From: CAXNKH01 sp049296795
GTDB taxonomy: Bacteria > Pseudomonadota > Gammaproteobacteria > Burkholderiales > Burkholderiaceae_C
Length of the DNA: 64,000 bases
NCBI GenBank assembly: GCA_049296795.1
Contig: JBAQTC010000007.1
Location: forward strand, 160,293-224,292
Direction of reading: 5' to 3'
In this document: piece after piece, positions 27,126 to 37,103 of the stretch
Numbering within the stretch: position 1 is the stretch's first letter
Layout of the letters: the number at the start of each line of letters is the position of its first letter
Made by a program: the position numbers and the translations under genes
Notes under the pieces: model-generated
Told to the model about the DNA's origin: nothing
Seen by the model: only the letters and a program-made list of their open reading frames with translations
Databases searched by the model: none

Positions 27126-28421
27126 ATGGCTTCCAAATTGATTTACCCGGTCATTGCCGCTGTTGGCATTGCTGCTGCTTCCGGGGCGGCTTGGTGGTAT
27201 CAAAACAAGGCGCAACCCAGCGCTGGCAAAGACAGCACCAGTTCGCCCGCAGCCGGTTCTGCTGGAACCGGTCCAGCCCGTCCAGTTGCTGTGGAGTCTT
27301 CACTGGTGGAGGTCATGCGCTTGACCGACGATACCCAGACTGTGGGCAACCTGCGTTCCCGCCAGGGCGTGATGCTGCGCCCCGAGGTCAGTGGTCGTGT
27401 CACCCAACTCAACTTCCGCGATGGTGAGCGGGTGCTAAAAGGTCAGTTGTTGGTCCAGTTTGACGATCAATTGCCTTTGGCTCAAGTCAAGCAAAGCCAA
27501 GCTGAGTTGTCGATTTCCCAGGCCAACCACAAGCGCAATCAAGATTTGGCAGGCCAGGGTTTCATCAGCATGCGCTCGGTGGATGAGAGTGCTGCGAATC
27601 TGGAAGTGGCTCAGGCCAAGCTGGCATTGGCTCAGGCCACGGCTTCGCGTTTGAAAATACTGGCGCCCTTTGATGGCATCACCGGCATCCGCTTGGTCAA
27701 TGTGGGTGATTATCTGAAGGACGGCGCCGATGTGGTCAATATTGAGGACATGGATGCCATTTATGTGGATTTTCGTCTGCCTGAGCGATTCCAGACCAAA
27801 GTTCAACGTGGCCAGAAAGCCGCGATCGATCTCGATGCCTTGCCCGGACGCAAATTCAATGCCTTGATTCAGGCCATTGATCCGTTGATTGATGCCAATG
27901 GCCGCTCGATTGGCTTGCGGGGCTGTATTGATAACCGCCACTTGCAGTTGCGTCCAGGCATGTTTGCCCGGGTCAATCTTTTGTTTGGTGAGCGCGAAAA
28001 TGCCTTGGTGATCCCGGAAGAGGCCATCGTGCCGCAAGGCGGACGCTTGTTTGTGATCAAGTTGCTCGATGGTGCGGATAACGCATCCAAAGTGTCGCAA
28101 CGCATTGAAGTCAAAGTGGGAATGCGCAGACCAGGCCAGGTTGAAATCACAGAAGGGCTGCAGGCCGGCGACCGAGTGATCACAGCGGGTCAGCAACGGG
28201 TTCAGAAAGATGGAACCGTGGTTCGCGTGGTTGAGTTGAACAAGTCTGCCGGCGCTGCGAAAGCAGTTGGCGGTAAAGGTGCGCAAGACAACAAGCAGGA
28301 GACCAAGGCTGGCGCGGCCCAATCAGGCCGGGCCAAAGCCAGCTTAGCTGGAGCGGCTAATCCCTGTTTGATTGGAGCGGCCGAGCGTTCGCGTGCTGGC
28401 GTGCCCCAGTCTAAATCCTGA
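27126..28421 (+). CDS. RND efflux periplasmic adaptor subunit
   Basis: Membrane-fusion protein linking the inner-membrane RND pump to an outer-membrane channel. The N-terminal anchor (residues 4-20) is followed by the lipoyl halves (GVMLRPEVSGRV; ILAPFDGITGIRLV), a coiled-coil hairpin and the beta-barrel region (YVDFRLPERF). The C-terminal tail of about 60 residues is Ala/Lys-rich and low complexity, longer than usual. The product is 431 residues. The pump gene starts 18 nt downstream. No outer-membrane factor or regulator gene is adjacent. Confidence 0.93.
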   Translation: MASKLIYPVIAAVGIAAASGAAWWYQNKAQPSAGKDSTSSPAAGSAGTGPARPVAVESSLVEVMRLTDDTQTVGNLRSRQGVMLRPEVSGRVTQLNFRDGERVLKGQLLVQFDDQLPLAQVKQSQAELSISQANHKRNQDLAGQGFISMRSVDESAANLEVAQAKLALAQATASRLKILAPFDGITGIRLVNVGDYLKDGADVVNIEDMDAIYVDFRLPERFQTKVQRGQKAAIDLDALPGRKFNALIQAIDPLIDANGRSIGLRGCIDNRHLQLRPGMFARVNLLFGERENALVIPEEAIVPQGGRLFVIKLLDGADNASKVSQRIEVKVGMRRPGQVEITEGLQAGDRVITAGQQRVQKDGTVVRVVELNKSAGAAKAVGGKGAQDNKQETKAGAAQSGRAKASLAGAANPCLIGAAERSRAGVPQSKS

Positions 28422-28439
28422 TTTTCCCCTGAGGTCACG

Positions 28440-31400
28440 ATGCAACTTGCTGAAATATCGATTCGCAGACCCGTCTTTGCCACCGTGCTGTCGCTGCTGA
28501 TCTTGCTGGTGGGTGCGGTGAGCTTTAACCGGCTGGCGGTGCGCGAGTATCCCAAAATTGACGAACCGGTGGTCACCGTCAGTGTCAAATACGCGGGCGC
28601 CTCGGCCGAGGTGATCGAATCTCAAGTCACCAAGCCACTGGAAGACTCGATTGCTGGAATTGACGCGGTCGATGTGATCACCTCTATCAGCCGGGCTGAA
28701 CAGGCCCAGATCTCGGTTCGTTTCCGGTTGGAAAAAGACGCTGATGCCGCTGCGGCCGAAGTTCGGGATCGTACTTCTCGGGTACGCAATAAACTGCCCA
28801 CCACGATTGAGGAGCCCGTGATTGCCAAGGTGGAGGCCGATGCTTTCCCCGTGGTTTTCCTCGCGTTCAGCAGTGAAACCCTGTCGCGTCTGGAAATCAA
28901 TGACCTGATCAACCGGGTTGTGAAGTCGCGCTTACAAACCGTCACCGGCGTGGCTGATGTTCGGATTTATGGTGAGCGTCGATTTGCGATGCGGGTTTGG
29001 CTCGATCCCAACAAGCTGGCTGGATACAAACTGACGACCCAGGATGTGGAGGATGCCATTCGCCGCAGCAACCTGGAGTTGCCTGCTGGGCGAATTGAGT
29101 CACAGCAGCGTGAATTCAGCGTGACGTCGCAGACCAATCTGGTGCGGCCAGCGCAATTCTCGGAGATTGTGATCAAGAACGTGAACGGCTTTCCGGTCAA
29201 GTTGCGTGACGTCGCCAGGGTCGAGGAGGCGGCAGCCGATGAACGCAGCGCGGTTCGGCTCAATGGTCGCTCCGCTGTGGCGGTGGGCGTGATCCGACAA
29301 GCTACAGCCAATCCCTTGGTCTTGTCCAAAGGCGTGCGTGAAATGATTCCCCGGCTCCAGGCCGATTTGCCAGGCGGCATGCTGATCGATGTGGCCAATG
29401 ACAACTCGCTGTTCATTGACCGGTCCGTTAAAAACGTTTATCAGACCATCGTTGAAGCCATCGCTTTGGTGGCCTTGGTGATTTTTGTATTTTTGCGAAC
29501 TTTCCGTGCGTCCATCATCCCCATCGTCACGATTCCCGTGAGCCTGGTTGGAACCTTTGCGCTGATGGCCTTGGCCGGGTTCACCATCAACACCTTGACC
29601 CTGCTGGCCCTGGTGCTGGCTATCGGTTTGGTGGTCGATGACGCGATCGTGATGCTGGAGAATATCTACCGACATATCGAGGAGGGGCTTGACCCCTTCT
29701 CGGCAGCGATCAAGGGGGCGCGGGAAATTGGTTTTGCCGTGATCACCATGACCGCCACCCTGGTCGCGGTCTATGCCCCGCTGGCGTTCACCCCGGGTCG
29801 AACCGGGCGTTTGTTTGTTGAGTTTGCGCTGGCCTTGGCTGGTGCGGTGGTGGTGTCAGGGGTTGTGGCTTTGACCCTGACGCCCATGATGTGCCAACAG
29901 CTGCTCAAACACAACCCAACGCCCAACTGGTTTGACCGTTCCATGGAGCGCTGGCTGACGGCTTTGTCCAATCGCTATGGACAGGCCTTGCGTTGGGTGG
30001 TCAGTAGTCGTTATCAGAGCCAGTCACGCGGCTTTTTGACCTCGGTAAAGCGTGTGGTGTTGCAGGCACGCTGGATGGTAGTGGGTGTGATGCTGACTTG
30101 CGCTTGGGCCATTGTCTGGGTCTTTCCGACCATGAAGCAGGAACTCTCGCCGCTGGAAGACCGAGGAACCATTCTGGCCGTCGTGAACGCGCCTGATGGC
30201 GCAACGTTGGACTACACCAATCGCTATGCGATGGAGCTGGAAAAAATAGGTCAGCCTTACAAAGAATTTGATCGAATTTTTGCCAACGTCGGCAACCCCA
30301 CGGTGTCGCAAGCCAGTGTGGTCTATCGCACGATTGATTGGGAAAACCGCAAGCGCACCACGCTGGAAATGGCGCGTGAAATGCAGCCCAAATTCAACAA
30401 CCTGCCCGGCGTCACAGCGTTTCCGATCACCCCGCCTTCATTGGGTCAGGGTTTTCGTGAGCGGCCGGTGAATTTTGTGATCCAAACCTCCGACAGTTAC
30501 CAAAATCTCAATGCCGTGGTGCGTCAAATGATGGATGAAATTGCTAAGAATCCTGGCATTTTGTCGGCCGATATTGATTTGCGACTGAACAAGCCTGAAT
30601 TGCGAATCGAGGTCGATCGAACTAAGGCAACCGAATTGGGCGTCAGTGTTGAGGTGGTGGCCAAAGCGCTGGAAACCATGTTGGGTGGGCGTAATGTGAC
30701 ACGTTACAAACGCGATGCCGAGCAGTACGACGTGATTGTGCAAACACAAGCCAGCGGGCGCAGCACGCCCGAGGACATCGAAGGCATTTATGTGCGGGGT
30801 CGTAATGACACCATGATTCCGTTGTCGAGCTTGGTCAAGATTCGTGAAAGCGTCTCGCCGCGTGAGCTCAATCACTTTGGACAACGCCGCTCGGTCTCGA
30901 TCACGGCCAATCTCTCGCCGGATTACTCGCTAGGGCAGGCGCTGACTTTCCTCAATGAGACCGCCGCCAAGGTGCTCAAGCCGGGTTACACCACCGATCT
31001 CAACGGAACCTCACGCGAGTTCAAGAATTCGCAGGGCGCTTTGGCGATTGTGTTTGTGTTAGCACTGTTGTTTATTTTCCTGGTGCTGGCAGCGCAGTTT
31101 GAAAGCTTTGTCGACCCGCTGGTGATCATGTTGTCGGTACCTCTGTCCATGATTGGCGCTTTGTTGGCGCTCAAATGGTCGGGTGGTTCCTTGAATGTCT
31201 ATTCCCAAATTGGTTTGATCACGCTGGTGGGCTTGATTACTAAGCACGGTATTTTGATTGTGGAGTTCACCAATCAACTTCGTGAGCAGGGTATGGACAT
31301 GATTGAGGCGCTGGTCAAGGCATCGGCGCAACGCCTGCGGCCGATTCTGATGACCACCGGCGCCATGGTGTTAGGCGCTGTGCCGCTGGCAATGGCAACC

Positions 31401-31589
31401 GGTGCCGGTGCTGAAAGTCGGATTCAGATAGGCTGGGTGATTGTTGGCGGCATGTCGCTCGGAACCTTGCTTACCGTGTTTGTGGTGCCCACCATGTACA
31501 CCTTGTTTGCTCGCAAGCAAGTGCCTGGGGCTGACAAGCGGGAGGCGGTGGACGCGGTTGCAGCTCACCCTGAGTTGATTGCCAAATAG
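28440..31589 (+). CDS. RND efflux permease (hydrophobe/multidrug type)
   Basis: Inner-membrane proton-driven efflux pump of 1049 residues, typical of AcrB/MdtB-size proteins. The N-terminus IRRPVFATVLSLLILLVGA is the first membrane helix. IGLVVDDAIVMLENIYRHIEEG holds the paired aspartates of TM4 that carry protons. LLTLTPMMC-like ALTLTPMMCQQLL and a late duplicated membrane half are present. GAGG precedes the ATG. It forms a two-gene operon with the adaptor; substrates are not predictable. Confidence 0.95.
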   Translation: MQLAEISIRRPVFATVLSLLILLVGAVSFNRLAVREYPKIDEPVVTVSVKYAGASAEVIESQVTKPLEDSIAGIDAVDVITSISRAEQAQISVRFRLEKDADAAAAEVRDRTSRVRNKLPTTIEEPVIAKVEADAFPVVFLAFSSETLSRLEINDLINRVVKSRLQTVTGVADVRIYGERRFAMRVWLDPNKLAGYKLTTQDVEDAIRRSNLELPAGRIESQQREFSVTSQTNLVRPAQFSEIVIKNVNGFPVKLRDVARVEEAAADERSAVRLNGRSAVAVGVIRQATANPLVLSKGVREMIPRLQADLPGGMLIDVANDNSLFIDRSVKNVYQTIVEAIALVALVIFVFLRTFRASIIPIVTIPVSLVGTFALMALAGFTINTLTLLALVLAIGLVVDDAIVMLENIYRHIEEGLDPFSAAIKGAREIGFAVITMTATLVAVYAPLAFTPGRTGRLFVEFALALAGAVVVSGVVALTLTPMMCQQLLKHNPTPNWFDRSMERWLTALSNRYGQALRWVVSSRYQSQSRGFLTSVKRVVLQARWMVVGVMLTCAWAIVWVFPTMKQELSPLEDRGTILAVVNAPDGATLDYTNRYAMELEKIGQPYKEFDRIFANVGNPTVSQASVVYRTIDWENRKRTTLEMAREMQPKFNNLPGVTAFPITPPSLGQGFRERPVNFVIQTSDSYQNLNAVVRQMMDEIAKNPGILSADIDLRLNKPELRIEVDRTKATELGVSVEVVAKALETMLGGRNVTRYKRDAEQYDVIVQTQASGRSTPEDIEGIYVRGRNDTMIPLSSLVKIRESVSPRELNHFGQRRSVSITANLSPDYSLGQALTFLNETAAKVLKPGYTTDLNGTSREFKNSQGALAIVFVLALLFIFLVLAAQFESFVDPLVIMLSVPLSMIGALLALKWSGGSLNVYSQIGLITLVGLITKHGILIVEFTNQLREQGMDMIEALVKASAQRLRPILMTTGAMVLGAVPLAMATGAGAESRIQIGWVIVGGMSLGTLLTVFVVPTMYTLFARKQVPGADKREAVDAVAAHPELIAK

Positions 31590-31618
31590 ATAAACCGACC
31601 GGCGTGCGTGGGCCAGTC

Positions 31619-32890
31619 CTACATCACGCCCTCAAACATCATCACATCGACCTCGTCACCCTGCGCAACATTGCCTTGCGGGTGATGCAAAACGATCAGG
31701 CCATTGGCTTGCACCATCGAACTCAGCACGCCGGAACCTTGGTTGCCGGTGGTTTTGACTTGGAGCGAGCCGTCGGCGCTGGTGGAGACTGTTGCGCGTT
31801 GGTATTCGGTGCGGCCTGGTTTTTTTCGGATCGCTTCAGTGCTGCGAGCCTTGAGCAGGGGTTGTTGCGGGGCCTGACTGCCCATCATACGCAGCAAGGC
31901 GGGTCGCACGAATGCTAAAAAAGTCACCATGACCGCCACCGGGTTGCCGGGAAGACCAAACAGAATGGCTGGGCCAATGCGACCGACAGCCATCGGGCGG
32001 CCCGGCCGCATGGCAATTTTCCAGAAAACAACATCACCGAGTTGTTTCATCATGGCCTTGGTGTAATCGGCTTCGCCAACGCTGACGCCACCTGATGTAA
32101 TGATGGCATCGGCTTGGTTGGCAGAGCGGCGAAAGGCAGCTTCCAGTAAGGCAGGTTCGTCGCGTACCACGCCCAGGTCAATCACCTCACAGCCCAGGCG
32201 GCTCAACAAGCCCAAAACGGTAAAGCGGTTGCTGTCAAAAATCGCACCTTCGCGCGGGTGATCTCCCAGACTCAGGATTTCATTGCCGGTGGAGAAATAG
32301 GCCACCCGCAGTTTTCGAAAAACCGTGACGCTGGGAATGCCCAAACTGGCCAGCAGACCTTGGGCTGCCGGACCGATCAAAGTGCCTTGTCGCAGGGCAA
32401 CTTGACCCTGCATCAAGTCCTCTCCTTGCAAGCGACGGTTGTCTCCAGCATTCAGGAGTTGCGCTGCGATCGTGATGATCGCTGTTTCAACGCTACCCGA
32501 TATCAATTCTTGCGGCACCACGGTGTCAAGTCCGGCGGGCATCACGGCCCCGGTCATGATTTTGATGCATTCACCAGCGCCAACCGAGCCCGACCAGACT
32601 TTTCCCGCCAAAGCTGTTCCCACGACCTTGAGCTGTAGTGGGGCGTTGGGATTGAGCTGGGCGCCCGCAAAGGCGTAACCGTCCATGGCTGAGTTGTCGT
32701 GAGGCGGCACGCTGATGGGGGAGATCAAGTCGTTGGCCAAAACCCGCCCCAACGCTTGGAAAATTCCAACTTCTTCGGTTTCGCGGACGGGCTCAATCAA
32801 TTGCTTCAGAAAATCTTGAACCATGGATGCGCTCAGCGCTTGCGGGTCATAAGCCTGCAGCTCGGCCGCAATTTGATCAACCGATTTCAT
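31619..32890 (-). CDS. moeA: molybdopterin molybdenumtransferase
   Basis: Inserts molybdenum into molybdopterin. The 423-residue product has PPHDNSAMDGYA near residue 61, GSVGAGECIKIMTGAVMPAG, the TGNEILSLGD and ITSGGVSVGEADYTK active-site blocks, and LPGNPVAVMVTF. Its start overlaps the mobA stop by 4 nt, and mobA directly follows moaA, so the three genes are one operon. It supplies cofactor that the molybdenum hydroxylase at 9.8-12.5 kb would need. Confidence 0.97.
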   Translation of the reverse strand: MKSVDQIAAELQAYDPQALSASMVQDFLKQLIEPVRETEEVGIFQALGRVLANDLISPISVPPHDNSAMDGYAFAGAQLNPNAPLQLKVVGTALAGKVWSGSVGAGECIKIMTGAVMPAGLDTVVPQELISGSVETAIITIAAQLLNAGDNRRLQGEDLMQGQVALRQGTLIGPAAQGLLASLGIPSVTVFRKLRVAYFSTGNEILSLGDHPREGAIFDSNRFTVLGLLSRLGCEVIDLGVVRDEPALLEAAFRRSANQADAIITSGGVSVGEADYTKAMMKQLGDVVFWKIAMRPGRPMAVGRIGPAILFGLPGNPVAVMVTFLAFVRPALLRMMGSQAPQQPLLKARSTEAIRKKPGRTEYQRATVSTSADGSLQVKTTGNQGSGVLSSMVQANGLIVLHHPQGNVAQGDEVDVMMFEGVM

Positions 32891-33510
32891 GGCGCTTCAA
32901 GCGCATGCAATTCGCTCAAGGTGTTGGCATTGGCAAAAGCACGGAGATCATCACCCGGCCCGTCAAAAGGAACGACAACGGTTTGATGCTGGCCGGTCCA
33001 GGCATCAATTTTTCGACCGCCGTCACGGGTAAATGCAGCCAAACTCTCCAGCAGTTCGATGTGCATCAGGCAAAACACCGGCTGGGGTCGCAACTGCAGG
33101 ATGCCTGTGGTATCGGCCTCAAGCGCAGCAGCCATGGCGATATCGGCGTTCTCGCGCTCTAATGCTTGGGCCAATCTTTGCACCAGATCCAGTGGAAACA
33201 GTGGCGTATCGCAGGGAGCGGTCACGAGATAAGCGGTCTCGCAGCGCTCCAGACCGGTCAGAATGCCGGCCAGAGGGCCAGCAAAATTATCCAGCACGTC
33301 AGGCCAGACCGGCGCACCAAAGGCTTCGTAGGCAGCCAGATTGCGATTGGCGTTGAGCATGACATGGCCCACCTGCATTTGCATCCGCATCAACGTGTGC
33401 AGGGCCAGCGGCATACCATTGAAGTTCTGCAGTCCTTTGTCAACGCCGCCCATTCGAGAGCCGCGTCCGCCGGCCAGGACCAAGCCGGTGATATCTTGTG
33501 GGTCTATCAT
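32887..33510 (-). CDS. mobA: molybdenum cofactor guanylyltransferase
   Basis: Transfers GMP to molybdenum cofactor to make the guanine dinucleotide form. The nucleotidyltransferase signature LAGGRGSRMGGVDKG is at residues 12-26, followed by PVWPDVLDNFAGPLAGI and the metal-binding VTAPCDTPLFP. The product is 207 residues. The start is immediately next to the moaA stop. Xanthine dehydrogenase-family enzymes generally use the cytosine form, so MobA here points to additional DMSO-reductase-type enzymes elsewhere in the genome. Confidence 0.95.
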   Translation of the reverse strand: MIDPQDITGLVLAGGRGSRMGGVDKGLQNFNGMPLALHTLMRMQMQVGHVMLNANRNLAAYEAFGAPVWPDVLDNFAGPLAGILTGLERCETAYLVTAPCDTPLFPLDLVQRLAQALERENADIAMAAALEADTTGILQLRPQPVFCLMHIELLESLAAFTRDGGRKIDAWTGQHQTVVVPFDGPGDDLRAFANANTLSELHALEAP

Positions 33511-34659
33511 TTAGCCGCCGATATAGCTCATTTCGACCCGACGCCCCTGGGTTGATGAATCAGGTTGGAGGGATGCACGCTGCTCCGAATAGCGGTCGCT
33601 GCGACCGCGCCAAATTTGGCTCAAAGCCGAGCTCAGCTTGTCATCGCTGACACCAGATCGCAGCAGTGTGCGCAGGTCATAACCTTGGCTGGCAAACAGG
33701 CAAAGGTAGAGCTGACCTTCGGTAGAAAGCCGAGCCCGATTGCAGTCATGGCAGAAAGCCTGGGTCACGCTGCTGATCACGCCGATTTCTCCGAGTTGGG
33801 GGTCGTGTTGCCCCGATGAATTGGCATAGCCCCAACGCTCGGCCGTCTCGCCGCTCACGTGGGCTTGCAGGGCTACCAGAGGCAGTTCGGTTTGAAGTCG
33901 GGCGACCAATTCAGCCGAGGGCAGGACTTCGTTCATGCGCCAACCGTTGGTTGCACCCACATCCATGTATTCAATGAAACGCAGCACCATCCCGCTTCCC
34001 ATGAAGTGCCGTGCCATGGGCAGAATTTCATGCTCGTTCGTGCCGCGCTTGACCACCATGTTGATTTTGATCGGTCCGAGGCCGGCTTCTTGGGCTGCAT
34101 CAATCCCGGCAAGGACATCGGTCACTGGGAAATCAACGTCATTCATGCTTCGAAAAACGGAATCATCGAGTCCATCAAGGCTGATGGTGATGCGTTGCAG
34201 CCCCGCTGCCTTGAGTGCCTTGGCCTTGCGCTTGAGCAAAGAACCATTGGTGGTGAGGGTCAAGTCCAGGGGCTGGCCATCGGTGGTGCGAAGCTGGGCC
34301 AGTTGTTCGATCAGGACTTCAATGTTTTTACGCAACAGGGGTTCGCCCCCTGTGAGACGGATTTTGCGAACGCCATGGGCAACAAACAGGCGCGCCAACC
34401 GGGTTATTTCTTCAAACGACAACAGCGAGGCGTGCGGCAGGTAACGGTAATCCTTGTCAAACACTTCTTTGGGCATGCAGTAATTGCAGCGGAAGTTGCA
34501 GCGGTCGGTGACACTGATGCGCAGATCGCGCAGTGGTCGCCCCAGGCGGTCTGCCAGCAGGCCATCGGCCCCTGGCAAGCTGGAGGCGGTTAGTGCAGCA
34601 TCAGGCAAGGCCAGTGCGCTCATGCGCTGGTCGATCAAAGGAATAACGCGTTCGGACAT
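33511..34659 (-). CDS. moaA: GTP 3',8-cyclase MoaA
   Basis: Radical SAM enzyme for the first step of molybdopterin synthesis. It has the N-terminal [4Fe-4S] motif CNFRCNYC (near residue 53), a SAM-binding GGEPLLR, and a second C-terminal cluster with CHDCNRARLS and a later cysteine in YLCLF. It ends SYIGG, the C-terminal double glycine needed for activity. The 382-residue length includes a short N-terminal extension. First gene of the moaA-mobA-moeA operon. Confidence 0.97.
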   Translation of the reverse strand: MSERVIPLIDQRMSALALPDAALTASSLPGADGLLADRLGRPLRDLRISVTDRCNFRCNYCMPKEVFDKDYRYLPHASLLSFEEITRLARLFVAHGVRKIRLTGGEPLLRKNIEVLIEQLAQLRTTDGQPLDLTLTTNGSLLKRKAKALKAAGLQRITISLDGLDDSVFRSMNDVDFPVTDVLAGIDAAQEAGLGPIKINMVVKRGTNEHEILPMARHFMGSGMVLRFIEYMDVGATNGWRMNEVLPSAELVARLQTELPLVALQAHVSGETAERWGYANSSGQHDPQLGEIGVISSVTQAFCHDCNRARLSTEGQLYLCLFASQGYDLRTLLRSGVSDDKLSSALSQIWRGRSDRYSEQRASLQPDSSTQGRRVEMSYIGG

Positions 34660-34745
34660 AAGCTTCTATTGTCGCTGGCTTGGAGTACCCCTGCACCTTG
34701 TGTTTTTAAGCGCAGTGAGTTGCTCCAAGCTGCAGGACCTGGCCA

Positions 34746-35507
34746 CTAAACGCAACGGGCGCCATCGACTTCAATGCACACGCCGCTGATGAAAGCGGCC
34801 TCGTCGCTGGCCAGGTAGAGCGCTGCATGGGCTACATCCAAGGCGGTTGAAAAGCGCCCCAGCGGAATGCTGGCCAGGAATTTGGCCCGACGCTCCTCAT
34901 TCACCGGACCGCCAGCAAACTCGGCTGATAAGCCGGTGTCGGGGTTGAACACCGGGTTGATGCAATTGACCCGGATATTGTCGGCGCCGAGCTCAGCGGC
35001 CAAGGACTTGGAGGTGGTGATCACGGCGCCTTTGGAGCCGTTGTACCAGGTCAATCCGGGTCGCGGTCGCAGACCGGCCGTCGAAGCAATGTTGATGAAA
35101 CTGCCGCCGCCTTGGCTGCGAAACACGGGAACAGCATGGACGGTTGAGAGATAAATACTTTTCACATTGACCGCGTAGCATTTGTCGAATTCGTCTTCCG
35201 GGACTTCGAGTGCGGGTCGATTGCGGTGAGTCCAGCCTGCATTGTTGATCATGACGTCGAGCCGACCATGGCGTGCAACAGCAGCGGCCACCAGGGCCTG
35301 GACTTGATCCGATTGGGTTATATCCGCTGAAAAATAAGATGCGCTGCCACCGGCTTGCACGATTTCATCGACCACGCGTTGACCGGGCTCTGATTGAACA
35401 TCATTGACCAGGATCTGCGCCCCTTCCAAGGCGAGTCTCTTGGCAATGCCTTCGCCAATGCCGCTGGCTGAACCGGTGACGATAATGGATTTTCCCTTAA
35501 GTCGCAT
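34746..35507 (-). CDS. SDR family NAD(P)-dependent oxidoreductase
   Basis: Classical short-chain dehydrogenase of 253 residues: cofactor motif TGSASGIGEGIA near residue 11, NNAGW (NNAG) near residue 90, catalytic serine in INIASTAG, and YNGSKGA (YxxxK) near residue 154. It lies 96 nt downstream of an aldehyde dehydrogenase on the same strand, suggesting sequential oxidation of an alcohol to an acid. The specific substrate is unknown. Confidence 0.93.
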   Translation of the reverse strand: MRLKGKSIIVTGSASGIGEGIAKRLALEGAQILVNDVQSEPGQRVVDEIVQAGGSASYFSADITQSDQVQALVAAAVARHGRLDVMINNAGWTHRNRPALEVPEDEFDKCYAVNVKSIYLSTVHAVPVFRSQGGGSFINIASTAGLRPRPGLTWYNGSKGAVITTSKSLAAELGADNIRVNCINPVFNPDTGLSAEFAGGPVNEERRAKFLASIPLGRFSTALDVAHAALYLASDEAAFISGVCIEVDGARCV

Positions 35508-35603
35508 GGATTGTCCTATTGAGAGTTTCGTAATTCATGTCGCCGAGAGGGTTCATCTTTCACCATTTGGGCAAACAGCAATCGTTATTTGAATTGAACC
35601 TGG

Positions 35604-37037
35604 TCAGCCGTGCTTGAAGGCCACGGTCTTGAGTGTGCTGAACCCGTGGAGCGCGGCCAATCCTTTTTCGCGGCCAAATCCGGAGGATTTGACGCCACCA
35701 AAGGGCAATTCAACGCCGCCGCCCGTACCATAGTTGTTGACAAAAACTTGCCCGCATTTCAGCGCATGAGCCATACGAAACTGGCGTGCTCCATCGCGGG
35801 TCCAAAGGCCTGCCACCAGTCCAAAGTCGGTGCCATTGGCCAGCTCAATGGCGTGGTCTTCATCCTGAAAACACATGGCGGCTAGCACCGGACCGAACAC
35901 CTCTTGTTGGGCCAATGGGTGCGACAGTGGGACATCGCGCAACAGGGTTGGGGCTTGATAAAAACCGGTTTCAGGGGCTTCGTCGACAATTTGACCTTGG
36001 GCCACCATGGGGATATTGGCGACTTGGGCGTCGCTTAAAAAGTCCCAAACTCGCTGTTGCTGACTTTGGCGAATCAAGGGGCCCAGATCAAGGTCCAATT
36101 TGGCCGGACCCACTCGCAGATTCTCAAAAGCCCGCCCCAGCCGTTTGAGCAGGGGCTCGTAGATTTTTTGCTCAACCAACAGGCGTGAACCGGCAGAGCA
36201 GGTTTGTCCGGCGTTTTGAACAATGGCGTTAACGATGACGGGGATGGCCGCGTCAAGGTCGCTATCGGCAAAAACTATCTGTGGACTTTTGCCACCAAGC
36301 TCAAGCGTGACCGGGCAGTGTCGCAGGGCCGCCGCTTGTTGGATCAGGGTTCCGACAAAAGGGCTGCCCGTGAAGCTGATGTGGTCAACGCCGGGATGAC
36401 GTGCCAAAGCATCTCCGGCCTCATGACCCAAGCCCGTGACGATGTTGATGGCACCAGCAGGAAAACCGACTTCAGCTGCGAGCTGGGCCAAGCGCAGCAA
36501 GGACAAACAGGCGTCTTCGGAGGGTTTGACCACGCAGGCATTTCCCGCGGCCAGGGCAGCGCCGACGCTGCGGCCAAAAATTTGCAATGGGTAGTTCCAA
36601 GGAATGATGTGGCCAGTGACCCCATGCGGCTCGTACCAGCTCAATACGCTGTAGCCGTTTTGATAGGGAATGGTTTCGCCATGAAATTTGTCACAGGCAC
36701 CGGCATAAAACTCAAAATAGCGGGCCAAGGCAGTCACGTCAGCGCGGGCTTGCTGGGTTGGTTTTCCGCAGTCGCGTTGCTCGATTAAAGTCAGTTCTTC
36801 GGCGTGGTCTGACACTGACTGGGATAAGCGCATCAGCAAACGACCACGCTCAGTCGCGCTGAGTTTGGACCAGACTGAATCGAGGCAGTGGCGTGCGGCA
36901 CTGACGGCTACCTCAATGTCCTGGGCGTTGCTGCGCTGAATCTCGTCATAGGGCTGACCGTCTGAGGGATCGATGACCTTGATAGTCAGGCCCGATGAGC
37001 TCGGGCTCGATGCATTGGCGATGAAATTCAATTGCAT
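35604..37037 (-). CDS. NAD(P)-dependent aldehyde dehydrogenase
   Basis: Oxidises an aldehyde to the acid. The 477-residue product has the catalytic glutamate in LELGGKSPQ and the catalytic cysteine in QNAGQTCSAGSR, plus IIPWNYPLQIF and GSPFVGT (cofactor). It resembles betaine-aldehyde or gamma-aminobutyraldehyde dehydrogenase relatives, but the substrate cannot be fixed. The SDR gene follows it. Confidence 0.95.
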   Translation of the reverse strand: MQLNFIANASSPSSSGLTIKVIDPSDGQPYDEIQRSNAQDIEVAVSAARHCLDSVWSKLSATERGRLLMRLSQSVSDHAEELTLIEQRDCGKPTQQARADVTALARYFEFYAGACDKFHGETIPYQNGYSVLSWYEPHGVTGHIIPWNYPLQIFGRSVGAALAAGNACVVKPSEDACLSLLRLAQLAAEVGFPAGAINIVTGLGHEAGDALARHPGVDHISFTGSPFVGTLIQQAAALRHCPVTLELGGKSPQIVFADSDLDAAIPVIVNAIVQNAGQTCSAGSRLLVEQKIYEPLLKRLGRAFENLRVGPAKLDLDLGPLIRQSQQQRVWDFLSDAQVANIPMVAQGQIVDEAPETGFYQAPTLLRDVPLSHPLAQQEVFGPVLAAMCFQDEDHAIELANGTDFGLVAGLWTRDGARQFRMAHALKCGQVFVNNYGTGGGVELPFGGVKSSGFGREKGLAALHGFSTLKTVAFKHG

Positions 37038-37103
37038 GGCTGTTTTCTTGGGGCAGACGTTGCTACTAGGATAGGTCGGATAGCTCGGGCACTGTCATGT
37101 GAC